Positions 8,268-17,793 are shown, counted from the first letter of the stretch. The stretch: 37,966 bases of DNA from Campylobacter concisus (GCF_002913745.1 NZ_PPCG01000056.1:1-37966), one strand, 5' to 3'. Notes: a model not told the origin generated them from the letters alone. Translations and numbers: made by a program.

Positions 8268-10105
8268 TATTTGGCTCCGTTTAATAAAAATATAAAGCTT
8301 AAAAGCAAGGCAAATCCTGCGACCATAAATCTAAGCATGACGCTAAGATCGCCACTTTGCATTTTATTTGCAAGATATGCAAATTTAGTAACCACAAATG
8401 CGACAAAATCGACACTTCGATCGACTATCATCTCGTCAAATTTCTTACAAATTTTAGAGACTAAAGCGTAGCCATTTATAAAAAATTTCTCATAAAATTT
8501 TGGTATAAAGTAGGCATTTTGCAAAATTTTGTAAATTTTACTCTCGCAAATGCTCTCTTTAAAAATTTCTTTTTTATATGCAAACACAGCAAAGCCAGCA
8601 CTTGCAAGCACTAAAGTAAGCGTTAAAACGAGCAAGAAAATTTCACTGCTGTGAGATAAATTTAGCTTAAAATCCCCAAGGCTGTTACTTAAAAACTCAC
8701 TAAAGTTGCTCCAAAAAAAGCCACTGATGACCGAGAGAACACCAAGCACGCTCATGCCAACAAGCATGTAGTTTTTGGCCTCATGTGCGTGCTCCTCGCT
8801 CTTTGGTCTTGCAAAAAAGACAAGCATAACAAGCCTAAAACTATAAAATGCCGTAAGCACCGCACCAAAGAGCAAGACGGCCCACAAAATTTGATCTTCA
8901 CTAAAGGCGACCTCTAAAATTTTATCTTTTGAAAAAAAGCCAGCAAATGGATAAAATCCAGCCAATGCGCAGCTTGCGATGATAGAAAGAAGTGCAGTTG
9001 GCTTCATAAATTTATAAAGCCCACCCATTTTTTTGATATTTAGCTCGTCATTCATCGCGTGCATAACGTTGCCAGCGCACAAAAAGAGAAGCGACTTGAA
9101 AAATGCGTGCGTGGCAAGGTGAAAAAGTGCGATCTTGTAAGCGCCTAGGCCAGCGGCTACAAACATATAGCCAAGCTGCGAAAGCGTCGAGTAGGCGACT
9201 ATCTTTTTAAGGTCGTTATGCACAAGCGCGATGCTTGCGGCAAATATCGCTACAAATGCACCAAGGCAGGCGATAAAGTGCGATACTTCGGGCACATTTG
9301 CAAAGATGAAATTTGCGCGTATGACTAGATAGACGCCAGCTGTTACCATGGTCGCAGCGTGTATGAGCGCAGAAACTGGCGTTGGTCCCTCCATGGCGTT
9401 TGCAAGCCAAGTGTGAAATGGAAACTGCGCGCTTTTACCCATGGCACCTATGAAAAGAAGTGTGGCGATGATACCTAAATTTAGCCCAGAAAGGTCGCTT
9501 CTAGCGCTAAAAACCTCGCTAAATTTAAGCGAGCCAAAGCTATAAAATATATAAAAGATGCCAACAAGCATCGCTAGGTCAGCCACTCTGTTCATCACGA
9601 AAGCCTCGTTTGCAGCGATATTTGCGCTAGGCCTTTTATACCAAAAGCCAATGAGCAGCCAAGAGCAAAGCCCAACGCCCTCCCAGCCGATAAATAGCCC
9701 TATGAAGTTATCGCTTGAGACAAGGACGTTCATGCAAAAGACAAAGAGCCCAAGGTAGCTAAAAAAGCGGTTAAAGCTCGCATCATCTCTCATGTAGCCA
9801 ATGGAGTAGATATGTACGATGCTAGCAACCACGCCCACGGTGCTAAGCATCACAAGGCTGATGGCGTCAAGGTAGAAGCTAAAGCTAAGATCAAGCGAGC
9901 CTAAGTTTATAAACTCTTTTAGGGTTAAATTTAGTGGCTCATCTACGCTAAGACTAGCCGTTAGCATGAGTGAAGCCGTGGCGCTAACGATCATGAGAAG
10001 CGAGCAAAAAAGACCGATAAATAAATTCTTACTGCTATGCGAAAAGATACCAGCTATGATGAAGCTAAGAAGCGGGAAAAATAGCGAAATACAAAATAAA
10101 ATCAT
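8267..10105 (-). CDS. nuoL: complex I subunit L, distal antiporter-like subunit with lateral helix
   Basis: 612 residues with about 15-16 membrane helices. It is the outermost pump of the membrane arm. Motifs seen are FIGWEGVGLCSWLLIGFWY (essential Glu helix), AQFPFHTWLANAMEGPTPVS, SALIHAATMVTAGVYLVIR and VHNDLKKIVAYSTLSQLGYM. The C-terminal 120 residues hold an amphipathic stretch and a final anchoring helix, as expected for the lateral helix along NuoM and NuoN. It lies 3 bp behind nuoK. Confidence 0.96.
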   Translation of the reverse strand: MILFCISLFFPLLSFIIAGIFSHSSKNLFIGLFCSLLMIVSATASLMLTASLSVDEPLNLTLKEFINLGSLDLSFSFYLDAISLVMLSTVGVVASIVHIYSIGYMRDDASFNRFFSYLGLFVFCMNVLVSSDNFIGLFIGWEGVGLCSWLLIGFWYKRPSANIAANEAFVMNRVADLAMLVGIFYIFYSFGSLKFSEVFSARSDLSGLNLGIIATLLFIGAMGKSAQFPFHTWLANAMEGPTPVSALIHAATMVTAGVYLVIRANFIFANVPEVSHFIACLGAFVAIFAASIALVHNDLKKIVAYSTLSQLGYMFVAAGLGAYKIALFHLATHAFFKSLLFLCAGNVMHAMNDELNIKKMGGLYKFMKPTALLSIIASCALAGFYPFAGFFSKDKILEVAFSEDQILWAVLLFGAVLTAFYSFRLVMLVFFARPKSEEHAHEAKNYMLVGMSVLGVLSVISGFFWSNFSEFLSNSLGDFKLNLSHSSEIFLLVLTLTLVLASAGFAVFAYKKEIFKESICESKIYKILQNAYFIPKFYEKFFINGYALVSKICKKFDEMIVDRSVDFVAFVVTKFAYLANKMQSGDLSVMLRFMVAGFALLLSFIFLLNGAK

Positions 10106-10108
10106 CTC

Positions 10109-10411
10109 TTAGCCTTTCATATTTGTCATCGAATCTAAACTGATGCTGCCAGTCTTTTTATACCAAAGCACGAGAAGACCTAGTCCCACAGCGACCTCGC
10201 TAGCAGCGATGGCTACTATAAAAAATGCGATGATCTGCCCAGTTAGGTCAAAGTAGTATTTTGAGATGGCTGCAAGCGCGATATTTGCTGAGTTTAGTAA
10301 AATTTCACTTGAGAAAAAAAGCATTATCAAATTTCTTCTTCTCATTATGCCAACAAGCCCTATGACAAAGACTAGACTTGCTAGGATGAGGTAGTGAGTA
10401 AGTCCTATCAT
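10109..10411 (-). CDS. nuoK: complex I subunit K
   Basis: 100 residues and three membrane helices, the normal size for NuoK, a MrpC-like subunit in the proton-transfer path between NuoH and NuoN. The conserved acidic residues in helices 2 and 3 are visible in LFFSSEILLNSANIALAA and AIAASEVAVGLGLLVLWYK. The start overlaps the nuoJ stop by 4 bp. Confidence 0.95.
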   Translation of the reverse strand: MIGLTHYLILASLVFVIGLVGIMRRRNLIMLFFSSEILLNSANIALAAISKYYFDLTGQIIAFFIVAIAASEVAVGLGLLVLWYKKTGSISLDSMTNMKG

Positions 10412-10944
10412 AGCATCTCCTCAAATTTGCTTTGCGCGTCTAGGTCTTTGTGTATCAAGATGATGCCAGCCACCATCGCCACAAGCAGCATGATAGCGCA
10501 CATCTCAAAGGCCAGCAGATACTTGCTAAAGAGCAAAATTCCAACCGCTTCGATGTTGCCAAGACTGGCGAGGGTAGAATTTACCACCTCTTGCTTAGCG
10601 CTATAGATCGGCGCTAAAAAGATAAATATCAAAAGAAGCACTACGAAGCTGCTTAAAAGATAGACGATGATCTTTGCTTTTTTGTCACTTTTTGGCTCAC
10701 ACTCCTTGCTGGTGTCAAAAAACATCATCGCAAATGCGTATAAAACGACCACTGCGCCTGTATAGACGACGATTTGCACCACGCCTAAAAACTCAGCCCC
10801 AAGCAAGAAAAATATAGCTGATATAAAAACCATGCCAGCAGCTAGCGCAGAGACCGCATTTAGGGCGTTCTTGCAAAGCACGCTAAAAGAAAAACTAACT
10901 AATATAAGGGCGCTAAAAAGATAAAATGCAAAGCTCTCATACAT
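10408..10944 (-). CDS. nuoJ: complex I subunit J
   Basis: 178 residues and five membrane helices. It has the NuoJ signature helix GAEFLGVVQIVVYTGAVVVLYAF (given here only as the helix around residues 49-71), with the conserved G-x-E and the VYxGAVxVLxxF pattern. This helix undergoes the pi-bulge rearrangement linked to pumping in other complexes I. The C-terminal helix is followed by a short acidic/basic tail (HKDLDAQSKFEEML). It overlaps nuoI by 8 bp and nuoK by 4 bp. Confidence 0.95.
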   Translation of the reverse strand: MYESFAFYLFSALILVSFSFSVLCKNALNAVSALAAGMVFISAIFFLLGAEFLGVVQIVVYTGAVVVLYAFAMMFFDTSKECEPKSDKKAKIIVYLLSSFVVLLLIFIFLAPIYSAKQEVVNSTLASLGNIEAVGILLFSKYLLAFEMCAIMLLVAMVAGIILIHKDLDAQSKFEEML

Positions 10945-11575
10945 CGCTTGACCCTTTTAAATTTATATCCATCACTTCTGCCTTATCTTCATTTGTAAGC
11001 GCATTTGGCGTCTTTTTCACTAGGCTATTGGCATTTTTAGGTAGCGCGCCATAGCCCTCAAACTCGGCTTGATCTTTTAAAAATTTATCATCTGTTAAAA
11101 ACTCAGCCTTTGTACCAAAGAGGATTTTATTTTCACTTGCGACCTCGTACTCTTGCCCGCAAACTATGGCAAGCTCAGGGCAGACATCAGCGCAAAAACC
11201 GCAATAGACGCACCTACTTAAATTTATCGTGTAGCTTGCGACCTTTTTGCGGCCATCTTCTCCAAGCGAGGTCTTCATCGAGATGCAGTTGCTAACGCAA
11301 ATTTTCTCACATAGCCCACAGCCTATGCAGCGCTCATTTTCGCTTTCAACAAATTTTAAAAGCCTATGAATTCCCCTATATCTGGCGTTTAGCTCCATCT
11401 TTTGCATAGGGTATTTTAGAGTGTGCGACTTGCTAAAGAGCATCTGCTTTAGCGTGATCTTTAGCCCCACCAAAAGATCAAGCTTAAAAGTAGCGGCGAT
11501 GAAGTGCTTAAATTTATCAAATGTCCCTTTTGGCTCTATCTTTTCGTCTATCAAAATATATCTTTTCTCGCTCAT
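10937..11575 (-). CDS. nuoI: complex I subunit I, two [4Fe-4S] clusters
   Basis: 212 residues from the ATG at 11575, which has an AAGG ribosome binding site and follows the nuoH stop by 8 bp. An in-frame extension to 11653 would lie inside nuoH and is rejected. Two ferredoxin-type clusters are visible: C83-x2-C86-x2-C89-x3-C93 and C122-x2-C125-x2-C128-x3-C132-P. These are the N6a/N6b clusters that pass electrons to NuoB. The residue after C93 is Val instead of the common Pro. The N-terminal half has the amphipathic helices that contact NuoH. The C-terminal tail of about 60 residues beyond the second cluster is longer than in E. coli. Confidence 0.95.
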   Translation of the reverse strand: MSEKRYILIDEKIEPKGTFDKFKHFIAATFKLDLLVGLKITLKQMLFSKSHTLKYPMQKMELNARYRGIHRLLKFVESENERCIGCGLCEKICVSNCISMKTSLGEDGRKKVASYTINLSRCVYCGFCADVCPELAIVCGQEYEVASENKILFGTKAEFLTDDKFLKDQAEFEGYGALPKNANSLVKKTPNALTNEDKAEVMDINLKGSSDV

Positions 11576-11583
11576 TTTACGCC

Positions 11584-12579
11584 TTAGATAAGTAGTGCAA
11601 AGCCGGTGATTACGACATTTAAGATACCAAGCGGAAGTAAAATTTTCCAGCAAAGCATGCTAAGCTGATCGACCCTTAGATGCGGCCACGACGCCCTCGT
11701 CCAAAGAAAAAAGAAAAAGACTAGGCTTGATTTTAAAATGATCATCAAAGCACCTGGGATAAATAAAAATTCATTAAAACCACCCAAAAATAGAAGCGTT
11801 ATGATGATGCTTGCTGCGATCATATTTGTGTATTCGCCGATAAAAAACATCGCCCATCTCATGCCGCTATACTCGGTGCCATAGCCTGCTACGATCTCGG
11901 TCTCGTTTTCTGTTAAGCAAAATGGCGTTCTGTTGCACTCCACAAAGCTTGCCATCACGAAAAGCACGAAGGCTAGGGGCTGCTTGAAGATGAGCCAGTT
12001 AAAGATGCCTTTTTGGTAGTTGTTTATATCAACTAACGAGAGCGAGCTAGTCACCATGACAACGCTTAAAAGTGCCATGCCAGCGACTACTTCGAAACTA
12101 AGAAGCGCTACGACTGCACGAGCAGCGCTGATTAGTGCAAATTTATTGTAGCTTGCAAGACCTGCTGCAAGTGGCGAAAAGACGCAAACCGCTGCCACGC
12201 CAGCGATATATAAAACGCCTACGTTTATGTCAGCAAGTATCGGTCTAATCGTATGCCCAAAAATTTCAAACTCAGGCAAAAATGGCACCGGTGCAAGCGC
12301 TGCAAATGCCGCGATAGCAGAGATGAGAGGTGCTACTAAAAAGATAAATTTATTTGCATTTGCTGGGAGGATATCCTCTTTTGTAAAGAGCTTTATCATG
12401 TCAGCCACGATCTGAAGCACGCCAGCAGGTCCCACCATATCAGGCCCCACGCGGCGCTGCATGTAGGCTAGTACCTTTCTCTCAGCATAAGTCGCAAGTC
12501 CTGCAAGGCTAGCCATGACGGCCAAGATGACGACTGCTTTAACAATAGTTGTTATCACAAAAAATAGCATTTCACTCAT
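11584..12579 (-). CDS. nuoH: complex I subunit H (quinone-site membrane subunit)
   Basis: 331 residues with eight or nine membrane helices. It forms the quinone-binding channel together with NuoB and NuoD. Family motifs include YAERKVLAYMQRRVGPDMVG near the N-terminus, DMIKLFTKEDILPANANK, the acidic loop TENETEIVAGYGTEYSGM, and RASWPHLRVDQLSMLCWK near the C-terminus. All are in their normal order. It overlaps nuoG by 8 bp. Confidence 0.97.
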   Translation of the reverse strand: MSEMLFFVITTIVKAVVILAVMASLAGLATYAERKVLAYMQRRVGPDMVGPAGVLQIVADMIKLFTKEDILPANANKFIFLVAPLISAIAAFAALAPVPFLPEFEIFGHTIRPILADINVGVLYIAGVAAVCVFSPLAAGLASYNKFALISAARAVVALLSFEVVAGMALLSVVMVTSSLSLVDINNYQKGIFNWLIFKQPLAFVLFVMASFVECNRTPFCLTENETEIVAGYGTEYSGMRWAMFFIGEYTNMIAASIIITLLFLGGFNEFLFIPGALMIILKSSLVFFFFLWTRASWPHLRVDQLSMLCWKILLPLGILNVVITGFALLI

Positions 12580-14872
12580 TCTCTGCCTTTATTATTTTTA
12601 TGCTAGCGTAGCAGTTACCCTCAAAAATGGCGCTTATATCAAGCTTCTCGTCGTAGTCGCCAAGATAGGCTGCCACGCCTCCTAGCTCGCTATCAAGCTC
12701 CACGCAAATGGCAAGTTTGCGCCCATTTTTTTCTAAAATGATCGCTTCATTTTGTGAAATTTCAAATTTAGCCATAAACTCGCTACTTGCGTAAAGTTTC
12801 GCGCGTTTAGCAGTCCCGCTAGCGTAGTTTGCAAAAAACGATGGCAAATTTATAGGATTTGCAAGGCTTATTAGCGCTTCGTCCTCTTTTAAATTTAGCT
12901 CATTTTTCTCTTTAAAAAGTGGCTCTATATCGTCTTTTGGCGTGAAATTTGAGATTTCAAGCCTGTAGCCTCTGTGGCTTGTGCCGTCATTTGCGTAAAA
13001 GTTTTCCAAATCATCAAATTTAACGCCCTTATAGCCCTTCTCCTTTGGCAAAAATGGCGTGTAGTCGATCGTATTTTCAGCCTCCAACCCAAGCGCATTT
13101 GCGATATCGTTTAAGAAGTAACCATTATGTGTCAAAGCCGCATTTGTCGGCACTACTTCGTTATTTATACTTGTAAATGTGCCCTCTTGCTGATTTAGCG
13201 CGCCAGCGTCAAGGTCGCCCTCAAAGATGCTAAATTTAAACTCGCCCATTTCATTGTATCCTAGCGTCTTGCCAGGCTTTTTCTCGTGTGAAAGCGTGCA
13301 AATTTTAGCCACGCCAAGCGAGTTTGTGCGAGGTGGTATGAGCATCACAGCAAAAGGCGTAGTTCTTGCGATCACTCCAGTAAGAGCTGCAAGTAAATTT
13401 GCATTTTCATGAGCGTAAAAGTCGCTACCTAAAATGAGCGTAAATTTAGCTTTGCCTTCGCTAAGAGTTGCCACTTCTAAGCCAAAGTTTTCATCAAATT
13501 TTTCAAGTCTAGCCATAAGCGCACTAGGTAAATTCTCACCCCAGTTTTTAAGGATAAATAGTAAAATTTGCTCCAATTTGCCAGCCTCATAGCTCACACA
13601 GGCGAAATTCTTTGAAAATTTCTTCACCACATCATCAGCGATGTGATGAAAGTAAATTCCACTAGCTTTATTCATCTTAAGGGCGTTATTTAGCTTATAG
13701 CTTGTTACTGGGCTCTCGTGGCGCAAGAAGCTGCCAGCAGAGATGATAAAGTCGCTATTTTTTAGGCTCTCATAGTCTGCGTTATATGAGCTAAGACCGC
13801 TAAATTCGCTAAAAATATTTAAGAAATTTTGAAATTTAAAAGCCTCATCGTTTAGTAAATTTAGATCAAATTTCTCTCTCAAACGCTCCAAAATAAGCGC
13901 CTCTTCGTTTGTTATGAAGCTATTAAATTTTATATTTTTTATGTTGCCGTTTTTAAAATTTGAGATGAGCTCGTTAAATTTCGTCTCATTTTTGCGGGCA
14001 TTTTCATTGTGAAAGTCGTAGCCAAACCTTGCCGCACCGCTGATCTCGCCAAAGTGAAAGTCGTTGCTAACGCGGTAAATTTGCTTGCTTCTATCGCTAG
14101 TGCTTTTTTCTTTTACGTCATAAAAAATGAGCTCGCAGTCGCTTTGGTGCGGATTTGCCGCTGGGACACGGCTTAGCTCCCAGATATTTGAGCTATACTG
14201 AAAATTTGAGCTAACAAGCGCGCCAACAGGACAAACGCTAATGCACTCGCCACAAAATGAGCAGTCCAAATTTTCGCCCACACTTGGGGCAATTAGGCTC
14301 TTTTGCATCTTGCTAAAGACGGCGTAGGCATCTTTTGGCATGCTCTCTTTTAGCTCTTTTGGCACTTCAACGCCTCTTGGCACCGTTTTTAGCGCGCTCT
14401 CGCCGATCTTATCTTTGCAAACCGTCACGCACCTCTCGCAGACCACGCAAAGGGCTGGGTCGTAGTTTATGAGCCCCCATTTTTTGTGCGGTTTATGCGT
14501 ATCCTCTATGGCAAATTTTTGATCATTTACGCGTAAATGCGCCGTTAAATTTTGTAGCTCGCACTCGCTACTTTTGTCGCAAACGCCGCATTGAAGGGGG
14601 TGATTGACGCAGTAGGTCTGCATGATCGCATTTCGCTCGGCAGCGATCTCTGGCGTATTTGTGTAAATTTGCATATCCTCTTTAGCTTTGGCGTTGCAGC
14701 TATAGACCACTTTGCCGTTTGCCTCGACCATGCAAAGCCTGCAAGCAAGCGTTGGCGAACAGCCGCTAAGGTAGCAAAGCGCAGGGATGTAGATACCATT
14801 TGCCCTTGCGATGTTTAGGATGCTCTCGCCCTCGTTTGCCTCTAAAATTTGATCGTTTATGGTGATTTTCAT
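12572..14872 (-). CDS. nuoG: complex I subunit G (iron-sulphur subunit)
   Basis: 766 residues. The N-terminal [2Fe-2S] domain has C33, C44, C47 and C59. H91-P-L-Q-C95-x2-C98-x5-C104 binds the His-ligated N5 cluster. Two further [4Fe-4S] motifs lie at C142-C145-C148-C152 and C204-C207-C210-C214. Residues from about 230 on form a molybdopterin-oxidoreductase-like domain that is weakly conserved and probably has no cofactor. The C-terminal barrel (about 705-766) includes EAIILEKNGRKLAI and LDSELGGVAAYLG. In canonical complex I NuoG receives electrons from NuoF, but here the upstream neighbours are not NuoE/NuoF, so the entry partner must differ. ATGA overlap with the upstream gene. Confidence 0.93.
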   Translation of the reverse strand: MKITINDQILEANEGESILNIARANGIYIPALCYLSGCSPTLACRLCMVEANGKVVYSCNAKAKEDMQIYTNTPEIAAERNAIMQTYCVNHPLQCGVCDKSSECELQNLTAHLRVNDQKFAIEDTHKPHKKWGLINYDPALCVVCERCVTVCKDKIGESALKTVPRGVEVPKELKESMPKDAYAVFSKMQKSLIAPSVGENLDCSFCGECISVCPVGALVSSNFQYSSNIWELSRVPAANPHQSDCELIFYDVKEKSTSDRSKQIYRVSNDFHFGEISGAARFGYDFHNENARKNETKFNELISNFKNGNIKNIKFNSFITNEEALILERLREKFDLNLLNDEAFKFQNFLNIFSEFSGLSSYNADYESLKNSDFIISAGSFLRHESPVTSYKLNNALKMNKASGIYFHHIADDVVKKFSKNFACVSYEAGKLEQILLFILKNWGENLPSALMARLEKFDENFGLEVATLSEGKAKFTLILGSDFYAHENANLLAALTGVIARTTPFAVMLIPPRTNSLGVAKICTLSHEKKPGKTLGYNEMGEFKFSIFEGDLDAGALNQQEGTFTSINNEVVPTNAALTHNGYFLNDIANALGLEAENTIDYTPFLPKEKGYKGVKFDDLENFYANDGTSHRGYRLEISNFTPKDDIEPLFKEKNELNLKEDEALISLANPINLPSFFANYASGTAKRAKLYASSEFMAKFEISQNEAIILEKNGRKLAICVELDSELGGVAAYLGDYDEKLDISAIFEGNCYASIKIIKAENE

Positions 14873-15579
14873 TTGCTAACTACTACTTGTTTAAATGCAT
14901 ATCCATCAAAATTTTTTGCGCCAAGCAGGGCAACCGTGCCTTTTAGCGTTGGATCAAGTCTAAATTTAGCGCTCACGCTAAAGTCTTTTGCCTTTAAATT
15001 TAAAATTTCGCCATCCTTTGCCTTTGCCACGATGCCAAACTGCACGCCGCCCACGATCTCGTCGCTTGCGTTTTTGTTTAGATAGACGACCGCTCCGTCA
15101 AAATTGTCAAGCTCTCTTAGCTCGCCAACTTCGCCACCTGCTACAAATTCTCTCACCTCGCCGCCTGCTAAGACGACATTTTTGCCTAAAATTTCAAGCA
15201 GCCAAAAGATCGCGTCTTTATCTGGATGAGTAAAAAAAGAGTCATCGATGATCACGTTTTTTACGTCCTTTATCCACTCGCCAAGCTCTTCAAACTCCTC
15301 CTCGCCCACGTTACACTCGCCACTTATCAGCCCATCATCAAGCTCATCAAAAAACTCATTTTGCACCAAATTTGCATACTTACAAAGAAGCGCTAAGACG
15401 TAGCTTATTGATCCTATCTCACAGCGGATCAAATTTTTACTGCCAAGCTCGTTATCTTCAAAGCATGAGATGTATTTAAACTCGTGCTCTTTTATCTTTT
15501 TTGCTAAATTTTTGTCGCTCAAACTTAGTAAATTTGCGATACTTAGGCTCTTGCCTGCTACTAGATCATTAAATTTCAT
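14869..15579 (-). CDS. non-canonical complex I subunit in the NuoF position (Cj1574c-like)
   Basis: 236 residues from the ATG at 15579, which overlaps the upstream stop by 4 bp (ATGA) and has AAGGG 7 nt before it. An alternative start at 15609 adds 10 residues. There is no NuoF FMN/NADH glycine-rich motif and no C-x2-C-x2-C cluster. The four cysteines (C39, C53, C66, C89) are widely spaced. The last 48 residues, with EILNLKAKDFSVSAKFRLD and TLKGTVALLG, resemble the C-terminal barrel of the NuoG encoded next door (LDSELGGVAAYLG). IIDDSFFTHPDKDAIFWLL resembles NuoG LILGSDFYAHENANLLAAL. In C. jejuni the equivalent gene belongs to a complex I that uses flavodoxin instead of NADH (Weerakoon and Olson). 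A docking role for that carrier is inferred. Confidence 0.8.
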   Translation of the reverse strand: MKFNDLVAGKSLSIANLLSLSDKNLAKKIKEHEFKYISCFEDNELGSKNLIRCEIGSISYVLALLCKYANLVQNEFFDELDDGLISGECNVGEEEFEELGEWIKDVKNVIIDDSFFTHPDKDAIFWLLEILGKNVVLAGGEVREFVAGGEVGELRELDNFDGAVVYLNKNASDEIVGGVQFGIVAKAKDGEILNLKAKDFSVSAKFRLDPTLKGTVALLGAKNFDGYAFKQVVVSK

Positions 15580-15806
15580 ATCTTGCCCTTTTTTATCGTT
15601 AATGCCCAATCAACTTGGTTAAATTTAAGCGAGTTCATCACCTCGCAGTTTAGGTTATAAGCCAAATTTACAGCCTTTGTTACACCGCTGTAATCACCTA
15701 TCTCAAACAAAAATATCACCACTTCGTCTGGCTCGCTAGCCTTTATCTGCTGTCCAAGAGCGCTCAAAAACTCTCCCTTTAGATGCCTAAGATCGACCCT
15801 TCTCAT
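15576..15806 (-). CDS. small non-canonical complex I subunit in the NuoE position (Cj1575c-like)
   Basis: 76 residues, soluble and with one cysteine only (in NCEVMNSLKFNQ), so the four-Cys [2Fe-2S] site of NuoE is absent. It has an alternating beta-alpha pattern: EPDEVVIFLFEIGDYSGVTK, AVNLAYNLNCEVM, then VDWALTIKKG at the end. It sits between nuoD and the NuoF-position gene with 4-bp overlaps on both sides, exactly where nuoE would be. The C. jejuni counterpart is annotated as a NuoE-like protein by position. Its function is unknown. An adaptor between the peripheral arm and the electron donor is an inference. Confidence 0.8.
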   Translation of the reverse strand: MRRVDLRHLKGEFLSALGQQIKASEPDEVVIFLFEIGDYSGVTKAVNLAYNLNCEVMNSLKFNQVDWALTIKKGKI

Positions 15807-17032
15807 CTATCAACCTCGCCTAAGATGATATTTGTGCTGCCTATTATCGCAGCCACATCTGCCACATACTGTCCAACTAGCATATCTTCGTAAATTGCGC
15901 AGTGCCAAAAGCTTGGCGTGCGAATTTTTAGGCGATACGGGCTTGCGCTGCCGTCTGAGTTTATATAAATTCCAAGCTCGCCCTTTGGCGACTCACTAGC
16001 AAAGTAAATTTCGCCCTTTGGTGGCTTTAGCCCCTGAGTTATCAGCACAAAATGCTGCATTAATGAGTAGTTTTGGCTCATTATCTGCTCTTTTGAAGCG
16101 CTCACATACTCTGGCGCATCGGCGATGATAGCGGGACTACTTGTCTGATACTTGCTAACGCACTGCTTTAAAATTTTCACACACTCGCGCATCTCTTTCA
16201 TATAAAGTAGGTATCTTGCGTAGCAGTCGCCCTTGGTGGCGTAAGGCACGTCAAATTCTAGCTCGTCGTAGATGAGATATGGCTCTTCTTTTCTGATGTC
16301 GCGCGCGATGCCACTTGCTCTTAGCATGACGCCAGAGCAGCCGCTACTAAGGGCTAGCTCTTTGCTAACTACACCCATGTCTATTAGCCTTGCTTGCCAA
16401 ATTCTATTTTCACTTAGCATATCTTCGTAAAGCGTGATGTCGCTTGGAAATTTCTCGCAAAATTTAAGCAGCTCCTCGCACCAGCCATCAGGCAGATCAA
16501 GCGGCACGCCACCGATCCTTATGGAGCTATGCGTTAGCCTTGCGCCGCAGTATTTTTCTATGAGATCAAGGACATATTCACGCTCTCTAAATGCGTATAA
16601 AAAGACGCTCATTGCCCCCACGTCAAGGGCGTGCGTGGCTAAAAATAAAAGGTGCGAGCTGATGCGGTTTAGCTCTAAAAGCATCACTCTAATGATCTGC
16701 GCACGGCGAGGCACTTCTATAGCACAAAGCTTCTCCACGGCCGCGCAAAATGCGTAGTTATTCGCACTTGATGCTATGTAATCGACCCTGTCAGTTACTG
16801 GGATAAATTCCTGATAGGTCATATTTTCAGCCATCTTTTCAACGCCTCGGTGCATAAAGCCAACCTCTGGCATAGCGCGCACGACCTTTTCTCCGTCAAG
16901 CTCAAGCACAAGCTTTAGCTGTCCATGTGCGCTTGGGTGTTGTGGGCCAAAATTTAGTATCATCTTGCCGTCATTTTGCTCAAATTCTAAATTTTCAAAA
17001 AATGGTTTTAAGCGGTTTGGTGCCTGGCTCAA
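15803..17032 (-). CDS. nuoD: complex I subunit D (49-kDa, quinone site)
   Basis: 409 residues, the normal length for a stand-alone NuoD. The [NiFe]-hydrogenase-like subunit lines the quinone cavity with NuoB. Motifs seen are NFGPQHPSAHGQLKL (loop with the quinone-contacting His), PEVGFMHRGVEKMAENM, ELNRISSHLLFLATHALDVG, and the C-terminal FWHCAIYEDMLVGQYVADV with D-V-x-x-I-I-G-S. It is separate from nuoC, not fused as in E. coli. 4-bp overlaps with nuoC and the next gene. Confidence 0.97.
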   Translation of the reverse strand: MSQAPNRLKPFFENLEFEQNDGKMILNFGPQHPSAHGQLKLVLELDGEKVVRAMPEVGFMHRGVEKMAENMTYQEFIPVTDRVDYIASSANNYAFCAAVEKLCAIEVPRRAQIIRVMLLELNRISSHLLFLATHALDVGAMSVFLYAFREREYVLDLIEKYCGARLTHSSIRIGGVPLDLPDGWCEELLKFCEKFPSDITLYEDMLSENRIWQARLIDMGVVSKELALSSGCSGVMLRASGIARDIRKEEPYLIYDELEFDVPYATKGDCYARYLLYMKEMRECVKILKQCVSKYQTSSPAIIADAPEYVSASKEQIMSQNYSLMQHFVLITQGLKPPKGEIYFASESPKGELGIYINSDGSASPYRLKIRTPSFWHCAIYEDMLVGQYVADVAAIIGSTNIILGEVDR

Positions 17033-17793
17033 GGTCTTTCCTTTACTATCTGGCTTTGGTTAAATTTAGCCTTTTTGACAAATCTCACGCCGCCTTCTTC
17101 TTGATACTCGTAGTCTTCATTTTCGTCAAACACTCTTGAAAAGCCAAAGGTATCTTTCTCATCGACAAAGGCTGGATCGCGGTTCTCTTCGCCGATCTGC
17201 TCTCTAAACTCACGCCCAAAAATTTTATCCACCTCGTACCATTTAGCAGCCTCGTCACCAACTAACGGATAGCTTTTTAGTAGCGGGTGCGAGTGCCAGT
17301 CATCAGGCATTATAAGACGCTTTAAATTTGGATGATCTTTGATGAGAACGCCACTTAGATCATACATCTCGCGCTCAGCCCAGTTTGCGCTTTTGTAAAG
17401 CTCGCAAACGCTTTTTAGCATTTCGTCCTTTTTGACAAAGCACTTTACTCGCGTGCGCCTATTTTTGCTAACACTTAAAAGCTGATAAAAGACCTCATAT
17501 CCACCTTTTTGAGCTATATAATCAACCGCCGCAAGCTCGCAAAGCTGCTCGTAGCCAAAGTTTTTTAACGTTTCAAGCGCTTTAAAATTTTCACTTGAAT
17601 TTACATAGAGAACAAGTTGGTCAAACTCCACGTAGCTAGATAAAATTTCCACTCCGCTTTGCTCTAAAAGAGCAAGCTCCTCGTCAAATTTAGAGCCACT
17701 TGCTGCTTCTTTTGGCGTTTCTTTGGCGATATAAAATTTCTCGCTGTAGTACTGCTTTTTTTGCAGGTCGTTTTTTGGCTTATACTCTCTCAT
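17029..17793 (-). CDS. nuoC: complex I subunit C (30-kDa)
   Basis: 254 residues. The NuoC core lies in the second half: [18 protein letters not shown], then [20 protein letters not shown] and the diagnostic [20 protein letters not shown]. An N-terminal extension of about 70 residues precedes the core, and a C-terminal extension rich in acidic residues ([13 protein letters not shown]) follows it. NuoC has no cofactor and stabilises the NuoB-NuoD-NuoI module. It overlaps nuoB and nuoD by 4 bp each. Confidence 0.96.
   Translation of the reverse strand: MREYKPKNDLQKKQYYSEKFYIAKETPKEAASGSKFDEELALLEQSGVEILSSYVEFDQLVLYVNSSENFKALETLKNFGYEQLCELAAVDYIAQKGGYEVFYQLLSVSKNRRTRVKCFVKKDEMLKSVCELYKSANWAEREMYDLSGVLIKDHPNLKRLIMPDDWHSHPLLKSYPLVGDEAAKWYEVDKIFGREFREQIGEENRDPAFVDEKDTFGFSRVFDENEDYEYQEEGGVRFVKKAKFNQSQIVKERP

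Noticed and set aside
11576..11653. N-terminal extension of nuoI by 26 codons.
   Set aside because: It lies inside nuoH and has no family similarity. The ATG at 11575 has a ribosome binding site.
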